Shown here: positions 1-5,406 of the stretch, one piece after another
Numbering within the stretch: the first letter of the stretch is position 1
Layout: every line of letters starts with the position of its first letter
NCBI GenBank assembly: GCA_028699365.1
Contig: JAQVUQ010000205.1
Span: 1-5,492 of the forward strand
Length of the DNA stretch: 5,492 nt
Direction: 5' to 3'
Source: a bacterium
GTDB taxonomy: Bacteria; UBP13; UBA5359
The notes under the pieces: model-generated
Told to the model about the DNA's origin: nothing
Database searches by the model: none
The model's input: only the letters and a program-made list of their open reading frames with translations
Made by a program: the position numbers and the translations under genes

Positions 1-549
1 AATTTTTATGATAGGCGGTTCTGTGGCATTACCCGATGCGTTCCCGGGTGCAATGCCGGGCTGACGCACTATCTTCCGTGGAGGCGGCGGGGTGACTTTA
101 TCAGGGTCTGTCCCCGGTCGAGGCCTGACCCCCGGCTTCGGTCCGTCAGGAGGTGTCCCTGCTTGAGGCCTGTTCCCCTGCCCGTCATCGGCGGTTACCC
201 TGCCGGTGCGGTTGACGTCGGCGGCATGCGCCGTTCTGCCGTCAGCATGTTTGAAAGGATCGTTCACACCGCTCTGCACGGTGAAGGTCTTGCTCCTGTC
301 GCTGCCCGGTATGGGAACCTGGTAGCTGCTTCCGTTCTTGCCGGCCTGCTGCCCGGGGGCAGGCTGTTTGCCCGGCCGCTGTTGAACAGACGCACGATTT
401 CCGGACGCTCCGGTCCGGGGACCGATATATGTTTGATTGTCTTCCGGATTGTTGCCGGAAGAGCGTGTCAGGGCAACAATCGCCAGGACCACTACCACCA
501 GCGCTGCGGATGCAAAGAGCCATTTACGGGATTTGAAAAACTCCGGCAT
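1..549 (-). CDS. Membrane-anchored protein with Pro/Gly-rich linker, 3' end outside window
   Basis: This frame starts at ATG 549 and stays open for 183 codons to base 1 with no stop, so the gene continues beyond the window. A strong AAGGAGG (559-565) lies 9 nt upstream. Residues 1-10 are short and basic (FKSRKW), and about 11-28 form one hydrophobic helix (LFASAALVVVVLAIVAL), giving a signal-anchor with the rest predicted outside the membrane. Residues 30-95 are rich in G, Q, N and S. An NDPFKHADG stretch sits at 96-104, and 125-170 is a Pro/Gly-rich linker with an imperfect 15-residue repeat. The last visible residues are PPIIKI. A single helix, a DPF motif and a Pro-rich linker leading into a PPxxKI segment recall pilus or type II secretion assembly proteins of the PilP/GspC kind. 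That is a guess from layout only, and I do not recognise the family. It follows the reductase gene after a 183-bp repeat-filled gap. Confidence 0.8.
   Translation of the reverse strand, partial: MPEFFKSRKWLFASAALVVVVLAIVALTRSSGNNPEDNQTYIGPRTGASGNRASVQQRPGKQPAPGQQAGKNGSSYQVPIPGSDRSKTFTVQSGVNDPFKHADGRTAHAADVNRTGRVTADDGQGNRPQAGTPPDGPKPGVRPRPGTDPDKVTPPPPRKIVRQPGIAPGNASGNATEPPIIKI
101..171 (-). repeat. Imperfect in-frame 45-bp-period repeat in the Pro-rich linker
   Basis: Two 26-bp segments at 146-171 and 101-126 match at 20 of 26 positions, each beginning AGGCCTC and ending CCTGA on the minus strand. The offset is 45 bp, or 15 codons, so the frame is kept. The encoded segments begin RPQAGTPPD and RPRPGTDPD. 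This supports real coding in this frame and suggests that the linker grew by tandem duplication. Confidence 0.6.
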
Positions 550-558
550 ATTTCAATA

Positions 559-565
559 CCTCCTT
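559..565 (-). promoter_or_regulatory. Shine-Dalgarno AAGGAGG for the left-edge gene
   Basis: A seven-base match to the anti-Shine-Dalgarno complement lies 9 nt ahead of ATG 549. It decides the start and is a main reason to believe the open-ended frame. A TTG at 556-554 is out of frame and too close to the site. Confidence 0.8.
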
Positions 566-571
566 CTTATT

Positions 572-586
572 GCGCTCTTCGAGCGC
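572..586 (-). other. Perfect 6-bp GC-rich hairpin just upstream of a ribosome site
   Basis: On the minus strand the sequence reads GCGCTC-GAA-GAGCGC, a perfect 6-bp stem with a 3-nt loop. It ends 6 nt before the AAGGAGG at 565-559 and abuts the heptamer array at 587. No run of T follows, so it is not a standard terminator. It could shape the leader of the downstream gene or be an end of the repeat element. Confidence 0.6.
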
Positions 587-621
587 GGTTGTTGGTTGCT
601 GGTTGTTAGTTGTTGGTTTCA
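587..621 (+). repeat. Five-unit heptamer array, unit RGTTNNN (plus orientation)
   Basis: Five units in phase on the plus strand: GGTTGTT, GGTTGCT, GGTTGTT, AGTTGTT and GGTTTCA. The first four positions are always RGTT and the last three vary. It lies wholly in the gap between the reductase and the left-edge gene. The 7-bp period resembles the short tandem heptamer repeats known between genes in cyanobacteria and other bacteria, but the unit here differs from those I recall. Confidence 0.8.
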
Positions 622-653
622 GGATTCCCATGCAAGCCCTGCACGAGATCCTG
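620..653 (-). other. 14-pair imperfect hairpin between the two heptamer arrays
   Basis: Read on the minus strand, bases 653-640 pair with 634-620 around a GGGCT loop at 639-635. There are 14 pairs, including two G-U pairs (644/630, 646/628), and one bulged A at 626. The downstream flank is AAACCAACAAC with no T tract, so rho-independent termination is unlikely. It would be carried in any read-through transcript from the reductase gene to the left-edge gene, or in the leader of the latter. Confidence 0.6.
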
Positions 654-679
654 TTCCCCAGACTCTAAATATATGACCA

Positions 680-715
680 AAAAACCGTGAACCGTGAACT
701 TTGAACCTGTGAACT
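680..715 (-). repeat. Five-unit heptamer array, unit RGTTNNN (minus orientation)
   Basis: On the minus strand, from 715 down, the units are AGTTCAC, (one extra A at 708), GGTTCAA, AGTTCAC, GGTTCAC and GGTTTTT. The RGTT core is the same as in the array at 587-621, but the variable part is mostly CAC rather than GTT, and the orientation is opposite, so the arrays face each other. The array begins 17 bp beyond the reductase stop. A TATATT at 673-668 with a TTCACG inside the array (698-693, 19-bp spacing) is a weak promoter possibility for the left-edge gene that I do not trust. Confidence 0.75.
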
Positions 716-732
716 TTTATACCCTTAAGACG

Positions 733-1911
733 TTACGGACTAACAACCGGTTCCGCTTGGCCGTCCGTATTCAACCGGCTCAGCCGGGACATCATCTCGC
801 TCACCGGCAGGGAGTTGGGACACCGCGCCTCACAGACGCCGCAGGCTGCGCAGCGCGAGGCATTATAAGCCTCGCCCCAGGCGGCCGCTTCCCGGTAGCC
901 CTTAACCGCACGCTCGCCCAGACGCAGAACATAACAGGCGTTATGAGACCTGAGAATACGGGGGATATCCAGACCCTGAGGACATGGGTTACAGTAGCCG
1001 CACCCGGTGCAGACACCGACACCGGCATCGGCGCCCATGCCTTTGAAGCGGCGCAGTACCTCTCCACGCTCAGCTCCTCCCCAGCGCGGCTGCGCAGCGG
1101 CGGCTGTGTTTTCCGCCACCTGGGCGGCAGAGGTCATGCCGCAGAGGGCGGAAGTCATACCCGGTGCGGAGAGAACAAAGCCAAGCGCCAGTTCCACCGG
1201 ACTTTTAATGCCCATGTCACCGAAAACCGCCTCTACGGATTCCGCTTCACCCGACAACAGGCCGCCTGCCAGAGGATTCATGGCCAGCACGGCAATGCCG
1301 TGTTCCCCGGCCCAGCGCACCGCCTCTTCCCGGGTGCTGTCCAGCAGATGGTAAGGCAGGGTGATCATCTCGAAATCGCCCGTTTTCAGGAACTCTATAA
1401 TGGTAGCCGAATCGGCATGGGTGGTTATGCCCAGATGATCGAACATCCCGGCAGCCCTGGCTCTGCGAGCCTCTTCCATCCAGCCTCCCGGCTTGTAAGC
1501 CTCCTTCACCTGCGCCATGTTATGGACCGTCCAGAGATGGTAGCAGTCAAAACGGTCCACCCCCAGGCGCTGTCGCGATTGCTCCATCACCTGGCGCAAC
1601 TGGGCGGCACTGCGCACGCCGAACCCCTTATGCGGCCGGTACTCCTCCCCTATCTCCAGGCCGCCGTTACCCGGGCTGCACTTGGCGGCAATAAGCATGG
1701 CATCACGGCAACCGGCAAGGGCTTCTCCCACCCAGGCCTCGGAATTCTCCGTCTCAGACGTATGACAGTAAGCCGGAGAGCAATCCACGTAGCTGACCCC
1801 GGCTTTCAGGCAGGCGGCCACTGTTTCCAACGCGCTCTCCCGGTGAGGAAAACGCATACTGCCCAGAGTTACCGGTGACAGCATCTCCTTGATATCGCCC
1901 TTACACAACAC
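733..1911 (-). CDS. Aldo/keto reductase with C-terminal 4Fe-4S dicluster domain
   Basis: About 392 residues: a TIM-barrel aldo/keto reductase domain (1-280) fused to a ferredoxin-like tail, as in the COG1453 type of anaerobe oxidoreductase. Near the N-terminus are TLGSMRFP and YVDCSPAY, which place tetrad residues D43 and Y48; K77 follows in IAAKCSP. The strand that normally carries the active-site histidine (DxYxLH) reads DCYHLW, putting W127 in that position, with H125 and H130 nearby. The tail has CTGCGYCNPCP (C301, 304, 307, 310) and CAACGVCEARCP (C354, 357, 360, 364), enough for two 4Fe-4S clusters. It is probably a cytoplasmic electron-transfer reductase with unknown substrate. GTG 1911 is chosen because AGGGAG (1925-1920) lies 8 nt upstream. 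GTG 1920 has no usable spacing, and ATG 1884 is possible but would trim the first strand. It has its own promoter. Confidence 0.9.
   Translation of the reverse strand: MLCKGDIKEMLSPVTLGSMRFPHRESALETVAACLKAGVSYVDCSPAYCHTSETENSEAWVGEALAGCRDAMLIAAKCSPGNGGLEIGEEYRPHKGFGVRSAAQLRQVMEQSRQRLGVDRFDCYHLWTVHNMAQVKEAYKPGGWMEEARRARAAGMFDHLGITTHADSATIIEFLKTGDFEMITLPYHLLDSTREEAVRWAGEHGIAVLAMNPLAGGLLSGEAESVEAVFGDMGIKSPVELALGFVLSAPGMTSALCGMTSAAQVAENTAAAAQPRWGGAERGEVLRRFKGMGADAGVGVCTGCGYCNPCPQGLDIPRILRSHNACYVLRLGERAVKGYREAAAWGEAYNASRCAACGVCEARCPNSLPVSEMMSRLSRLNTDGQAEPVVSP
739..748 (-). repeat. Extra heptamer copy inside the 3' end of the reductase gene
   Basis: The minus strand reads GGTTGTTAGT here, an exact inverted copy of 601-610 in the plus-oriented array. 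It encodes the V-V-S near the C-terminus, just before the TAA at 735-733. A 10-bp match this close is unlikely by chance but not impossible. Confidence 0.45.
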
Positions 1912-1919
1912 CTGTACCA

Positions 1920-1925
1920 CTCCCT
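1920..1925 (-). promoter_or_regulatory. Shine-Dalgarno AGGGAG for the reductase
   Basis: AGGGAG lies 8 nt ahead of GTG 1911. It overlaps the alternative GTG at 1920, which argues against that start. Confidence 0.55.
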
Positions 1926-1940
1926 GTATGTTTCAGTCCA

Positions 1941-1961
1941 CGCTCCTGTTTATGAAGAGCG
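1941..1961 (-). other. Leader hairpin upstream of the reductase
   Basis: On the minus strand, CGCTC and GAGCG pair (5 bp plus an inner T-G pair) around a 9-nt loop. It lies in the predicted 5' leader, between the promoter at 1989-2017 and the ribosome site. No T tract follows. The stem is short, so its significance is uncertain. Confidence 0.35.
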
Positions 1962-1988
1962 ACACAACCGATTCATCCCGTTTTATTC

Positions 1989-2017
1989 AGGATAGCGAAA
2001 GAGCACTCTACAGTCAA
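1989..2017 (-). promoter_or_regulatory. Sigma70-type promoter for the aldo/keto reductase
   Basis: The minus strand shows TTGACT (2017-2012), a 17-bp spacer, and TATCCT (1994-1989): 5 of 6 and 4 of 6 matches to consensus at ideal spacing. It lies just past the PHP gene stop (2024) in the 112-bp gap. Transcription would start near 1982, giving a leader of about 70 nt. Two ACTGT direct repeats (in ACTGTTGACTGT) overlap the -35 and could be a regulator site, though they are very short. Confidence 0.6.
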
Positions 2018-2023
2018 CAGTAA

Positions 2024-2803
2024 TCAGGCCTGAAACAGAATATTCTCCAGTTCCTGCCGGTTTACGCCTTCAAGCAGACGCGCAAAGTACCCGCCGTCCA
2101 GAAACTCGTCGATATGGTGCGTATCCGTTCCCAGCGCTATCGTCACGGACGACACCAGGCACTTTTGCAGCAGTACGCCGTCGTAAGCCGAAGGCTTGTG
2201 AGAATTTATCTCCAGGGCGATGCCGGAACTTTTGCACCCTTGCACGATGTAATCCAGCAGATCATTGGAAACCGGGAATTTCCTGGATTCCAGAATCCGG
2301 GTGGGGTGGGCCAGTATATGGACATTATGCTGCCACAGCGTTTCCGTCTGAAAGATAAACTCCCGCAGAATCTCATCTTCCCCCGACTCTATGGAGGGAA
2401 GATAGTGAACCGCCCCTATCAATATCTGAAAAGAATCGATGAACTCGGGATCGCAGCTCAGGCGACCATCCTTCATGACCTCGGCCTCGATGCCCTTAAG
2501 AATGCGCTTATCGGAGATACCGTCCAGCATTTGCAGGTAGCGCTCCGTCTTCTCCAGCCGGTAATCACGATAATCATCGTAAATTGACGGATCCCAATAC
2601 CATTTCCAGGACCAAGCCAGGTCCTGGGGTAAAGCCAGGGCAAAACCGTGATCGGTTACGGCCATGCGCTCCCAGGGCGACCTGTCCAGATTGGCGATAT
2701 ACTCGCTCAGTCCCAGTTCTTTATCGGCACAATACGAAAAATCGTTATTTCCTGTATGGTTATGCCAAGTGGCCGCTCCGGCCAGCTTCAATTGCTCTTC
2801 CAA
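2024..2803 (-). CDS. PHP-domain metal-dependent phosphoesterase
   Basis: This 259-residue protein is about the length of stand-alone PHP hydrolases of the histidinol-phosphatase type. The metal ligand set looks complete: H14-x-H16 in WHNHTG, D51-H52 in VTDHG, E106 in GIEAEV, H133 in GAVHY, H166 in ILAHP, and D227-x-H229 in GTDTHH. A trinuclear metal site hydrolysing a phosphate ester is therefore expected in the cytoplasm; the substrate cannot be read from sequence. Histidinol phosphate is one option, but no his genes are nearby. The start is TTG 2803, with AGGAG 6 nt upstream and only 12 bp after the degV stop, so it should be co-translated with the fatty-acid genes. Sampled 60-base lines are about 42-53% GC, against about 60-70% in fakA, so the gene may have a different history. 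Confidence 0.9.
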   Translation of the reverse strand: MEEQLKLAGAATWHNHTGNNDFSYCADKELGLSEYIANLDRSPWERMAVTDHGFALALPQDLAWSWKWYWDPSIYDDYRDYRLEKTERYLQMLDGISDKRILKGIEAEVMKDGRLSCDPEFIDSFQILIGAVHYLPSIESGEDEILREFIFQTETLWQHNVHILAHPTRILESRKFPVSNDLLDYIVQGCKSSGIALEINSHKPSAYDGVLLQKCLVSSVTIALGTDTHHIDEFLDGGYFARLLEGVNRQELENILFQA

Positions 2804-2809
2804 ACGTCT

Positions 2810-2814
2810 CTCCT
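2810..2814 (-). promoter_or_regulatory. Shine-Dalgarno AGGAG setting the TTG start of the PHP gene
   Basis: AGGAG (extending to AGGAGAG) lies between the degV stop at 2816 and TTG 2803, 6 nt from the start codon. No in-frame ATG or GTG occurs nearby, so TTG is the best start. Confidence 0.7.
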
Positions 2815-2815
2815 G

Positions 2816-3655
2816 TCATTCCTGATGCGAATTTTCCGGCGCAACGGATATCAACCCCACGGTTCCGGGACCGATATGCGTCCCCAGAACACAGCTTACC
2901 TGGCGCGTTTCCGGGTCCAGGCCCGTCTCACTTTTAAACACTTCACATAACTCTGCGGCCGCCTCGGCACCCAGAAAATGCACCACACAGGCCTTTTCCG
3001 GCACTCCATCGGTCAGAGCCGACTTTACCAGCCTTGCCAGCGCCTGCTTGCGCGTGCGCACACGCTCCTTAGTCTGAATGATACCGTCCTCCAGATGGAG
3101 GATAGGCTTTATTTGCAGCTTGACACCGAGCCAGGCCTGAGCCAGCCCTATGCGCCCGCCTTTTTGCAGATAATCCAGCGAATCCACCATGAAATTGATC
3201 CGGGTGCGGCGGCGTATATCCGCCAGCGCCCTTTCCGCCTGATCAAGAGTGCCCCCGGCCGCGGCAATCTCCCCGGCTGCCATGACCTGATACGCCAAAG
3301 CGGCTGAAGCCATGCCCGAATCTATCACCCTGGTCTCACGCAGTAGAGTCGAGGTAGCAGACGCGTCGGCTGTCCTGGCTGTACCGCTGAGCCTGGCAGA
3401 CAGATGCACCGACAGAACAGGACCCTCGAGCACGCTGTAGCAGGCTATGAAATCGGCGATGGAAGGTTGTGAAGTCGTAGGCCATGCCCCCCGAGCAAAG
3501 TGCTCCCGCCAGCCTTCCTGATCCAGGTTTTCCATATCCCTGAAACCTTCCAGCCCAAACTGGACTTTAAGCGGCACCACGCTTATATCGTAACACTGCC
3601 TCTCTTCCGGACTTAAATCGGCCGTGCTGTCCGTAACCACATTGAATGAAGCCAA
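2816..3655 (-). CDS. fakB: DegV family fatty-acid-binding protein (FakB-like)
   Basis: This 279-residue protein is the usual DegV/FakB length. FakB proteins bind a free fatty acid and present its carboxylate to FakA for phosphorylation. Visible family motifs, in order, are VVTDSTADL (6-14), TSQPS (61-65), LSARLSGT (85-92), VIDSGMAS (110-117), DYLQKGGRIG (161-170), KPIL (183-186) and GTHIGPG (258-264). The Thr-Ser pair in TSQPS and the late histidine are the positions known in this family to hold the carboxylate and its surroundings. The LSGT motif is preceded by S-A rather than the common S-S. The start is TTG 3655, behind GGAGGTGAG (3670-3662). The frame is open upstream to 3895, but that part overlaps fakA and lacks family similarity. 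It lies 28 bp after fakA and 12 bp before the PHP gene. The fatty acid preferred (saturated or unsaturated) cannot be told here. Confidence 0.93.
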   Translation of the reverse strand: MASFNVVTDSTADLSPEERQCYDISVVPLKVQFGLEGFRDMENLDQEGWREHFARGAWPTTSQPSIADFIACYSVLEGPVLSVHLSARLSGTARTADASATSTLLRETRVIDSGMASAALAYQVMAAGEIAAAGGTLDQAERALADIRRRTRINFMVDSLDYLQKGGRIGLAQAWLGVKLQIKPILHLEDGIIQTKERVRTRKQALARLVKSALTDGVPEKACVVHFLGAEAAAELCEVFKSETGLDPETRQVSCVLGTHIGPGTVGLISVAPENSHQE

Positions 3656-3661
3656 TGTTAT

Positions 3662-3670
3662 CTCACCTCC
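3662..3670 (-). promoter_or_regulatory. Strong Shine-Dalgarno GGAGGTGAG setting the TTG start of fakB
   Basis: A near-perfect ribosome site lies in the 28-bp gap after the fakA stop (3684), 6 nt from TTG 3655 at its closest base. It fixes the start well downstream of the ATG at 3895 and probably compensates for the weak TTG codon. Confidence 0.8.
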
Positions 3671-3683
3671 GAGATCGTATTTC

Positions 3684-5309
3684 TCACTCCACCGCCACCA
3701 GGTAGTGATAGTGCGGCTGACCGCCGTCCACCATCTCTGCTTCCGCCTGGGGATATCTCTCCCTGACGGCCTGAGCCGCCCTCTCCGCCCGGGCGGCATC
3801 GACATCCTCACCGTAATAGACCGTCGCCAATCCCCAGCCGGCAGGCATGATTCCCAGCAGATCCGGAAGGACATCGTCGGGATTACGCCCGGCAACCGCT
3901 ATCCTGCCGGCAATCAAGCCGATATAATCGCCCTTGCGCACCTTGACGCCGTCCAGCGTAACGCCCCGGACAGCCCTGGTGATTTCACCGGAGCTGATGT
4001 GCTCCAGCGCCTCCGACATGGCCGCCGCATTTCTCTCCACATCCAGCGAAGGATCAAAGGATACCATGGCGGCTACCCCCTGGGCCGGATCTTTGGCAGG
4101 CACTATGCGGACCTTCTTTTGCGTCAGCTCCGGCAGCCGTCCGGCAGCCATGATAATGTTACCGTTATTGGGAAGGATGATCACCTCTGCCTGCGGCAGT
4201 TCCTCCACCGCCTGAAGAAGCTCCTCCACGCTGGGGTTCATGGTCTGCCCGCCCCGGATAACCCTGCCGGCGCCCAGACCCGAAAACAGTTCCTCCAGAC
4301 CGCGGCCCGACGCCACGGCCACCACACCGCTCCCCGTGACAGCCTTATCCGGAGCACCTGCCGGGACTTGGCTGCCGGCGGATAGTCTCTTCAAGGTCTG
4401 GCTGAACATGTTGTCTATCTTGATTCCGTCCAGTTCACCCCTGGCGGCAGCCCAGGACAGCACCGTTCCGGGATCATCGGTATGGATATGCACCTTAAGA
4501 AGGCTTCCCTCTCCCACCACCAGCAGAGAGGAGCCCAGCGGCTCCAGGTCCTTCCTGGCTTCATCCACACCGGCGGAAGGATTTATGACTATGAATTCCG
4601 TACAATAGCGGTGTTCCAGTGAATCCGGCAAGGCTTCTCCCACCGGACGACCGGACCTTACCCCGGACAACAGACCCCGGCCGAGCCTCTCCTCCTTGAT
4701 AAAACGCCAGACACCCTCAAGAAAAGAAAGATAGCCCTGTCCGCCGGCATCCACCACCCCGGCTTCACGAAGCACCGGCAACTGTTCAGGCGTCTCCGAC
4801 ACAGCCAGCCTGGTTTCCGCCAGTATGATGGAGATAGCGGTCTCCATGCCGTCCCCGCGGTCCGCAGCCAGCCTGGCGGCAGCCGCCGCACGTCGCATAA
4901 CCGTCAGGATGGTTCCCTCCACCGGCTGTCCCACGGCGGCATGGGCACAGCGATACCCGCCGGCCATAGCCCGGGCCAGCTCCGGCACTCCCAGAGCGGA
5001 GCACCCCTTTAACGCCTGGTGAAAACCCTGAAAAAATTGTGAGAGGATAACGCCGGAATTGCCTCTGGCCCCCAGCAGAGCGCCCATAGCCGCATCCGCT
5101 GCCACCAGTTCTATCGGCTCTCCCCGCTTCCTGGCCACCGTTCTGGCGGCCCCCAGCAGGGTCAGATACATATTAGTTCCCGTATCGCCGTCCGGAACGG
5201 GAAAAACGTTGAGAGCGTCGATCTTCTGTCGCTCCCGCCCCACCCAGACAGCACCGGCAATAATCGAACGGCGCAGAATATCGCCGCCTATTATATCGAG
5301 TACAGGCAA
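3684..5309 (-). CDS. fakA: Fatty acid kinase catalytic subunit FakA (DAK2/DhaL, YloV family)
   Basis: A 541-residue protein, close to the roughly 550 of known FakA/YloV proteins. It is an ATP-dependent kinase that phosphorylates fatty acids held by FakB, giving acyl-phosphate for PlsX/PlsY phospholipid synthesis. The N-terminal DhaL kinase domain (about 1-205) carries ALNVFPVPDGDTGTNM (32-47, Mg-binding D40 and D42), GARGNSGVILSQ (80-91) and VDAGGQG (186-192). The middle domain (about 230-310) has C236 (YCTEF) and H274-x-H276 (VHIHTDDPG), matching the Cys/His/His zinc site I recall for the S. aureus FakA middle domain. Residues 325-541 form the DegV-like C-terminal domain, with ILPNNGNI (378-385). 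The start is TTG 5309, with AAAGGGG 8 nt upstream. An in-frame TTG at 5345 would add 12 residues but has no ribosome site. It is first in an operon with fakB and a PHP gene. Confidence 0.95.
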   Translation of the reverse strand: MPVLDIIGGDILRRSIIAGAVWVGRERQKIDALNVFPVPDGDTGTNMYLTLLGAARTVARKRGEPIELVAADAAMGALLGARGNSGVILSQFFQGFHQALKGCSALGVPELARAMAGGYRCAHAAVGQPVEGTILTVMRRAAAAARLAADRGDGMETAISIILAETRLAVSETPEQLPVLREAGVVDAGGQGYLSFLEGVWRFIKEERLGRGLLSGVRSGRPVGEALPDSLEHRYCTEFIVINPSAGVDEARKDLEPLGSSLLVVGEGSLLKVHIHTDDPGTVLSWAAARGELDGIKIDNMFSQTLKRLSAGSQVPAGAPDKAVTGSGVVAVASGRGLEELFSGLGAGRVIRGGQTMNPSVEELLQAVEELPQAEVIILPNNGNIIMAAGRLPELTQKKVRIVPAKDPAQGVAAMVSFDPSLDVERNAAAMSEALEHISSGEITRAVRGVTLDGVKVRKGDYIGLIAGRIAVAGRNPDDVLPDLLGIMPAGWGLATVYYGEDVDAARAERAAQAVRERYPQAEAEMVDGGQPHYHYLVAVE

Positions 5310-5317
5310 GAAATTAA

Positions 5318-5324
5318 CCCCTTT
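5318..5324 (-). promoter_or_regulatory. Shine-Dalgarno AAAGGGG setting the TTG start of fakA
   Basis: AAAGGGG lies 8 nt ahead of TTG 5309 and is the best ribosome site near the N-terminus. It touches a small hairpin at 5324-5337. Confidence 0.65.
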
Positions 5325-5337
5325 GCAGAGAACTGCA
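5324..5337 (-). other. Small leader hairpin touching the fakA ribosome site
   Basis: On the minus strand, TGCAG-TTCT-CTGCA is a perfect 5-bp stem with a 4-nt loop. Its last base is the first base of AAAGGGG. It could modulate fakA translation, but a 5-bp stem may also arise by chance. Confidence 0.35.
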
Positions 5338-5364
5338 CACCGCAAATACTGCTCAAACTATAGT

Positions 5365-5393
5365 ATTATACCATAACAAAAGCGGCATGGCAG
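5365..5393 (-). promoter_or_regulatory. Extended -10 promoter of the fakA-fakB-PHP operon
   Basis: The minus strand shows CTGCCA (5393-5388, 4 of 6 to TTGACA), a 17-bp spacer, and a perfect TATAAT (5370-5365). TGG precedes the hexamer, giving an extended TGnTATAAT -10. Transcription should start near 5358 and leave a leader of about 50 nt before TTG 5309. The -35 lies 13 bp past the stop of the preceding gene. I see no other promoter of this quality between here and 2024, which supports one transcript for the three genes. Confidence 0.75.
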
Positions 5394-5406
5394 AGCGAGC
5401 AGGGGA

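Noticed and set aside
163-609. 148-codon plus-strand frame and a 93-codon minus-strand frame (523-242)
   Set aside because: Both overlap the open-ended minus-strand gene at 549-1, which has the strong ribosome site, a membrane helix and repeat-consistent coding. Neither rival has a good start or recognisable sequence.
679-684. T6 tract on the minus strand as a terminator for the reductase
   Set aside because: The bases before it are same-direction GTTCAC heptamers and cannot form a stem; the only strong hairpins lie downstream of it and lack a T tract.
587-715. Possible CRISPR array
   Set aside because: The repeat units are only 7 bp with no unique spacers, and no cas gene is present.
694-1878. 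394-codon open frame on the plus strand
   Set aside because: It lies antisense to the aldo/keto reductase, which has clear family motifs. The predicted protein has no recognisable domain, and its Arg/His/Pro-rich composition is typical of a shadow of GC-rich coding DNA.
3656-3895. Upstream extension of the fakB frame to ATG 3895
   Set aside because: The 80 extra residues overlap fakA, are Arg/Trp-rich and unlike DegV proteins, and a near-perfect ribosome site marks TTG 3655.
3624-4385. 253-codon plus-strand frame
   Set aside because: It is antisense to fakA and the start of fakB, with no family resemblance.
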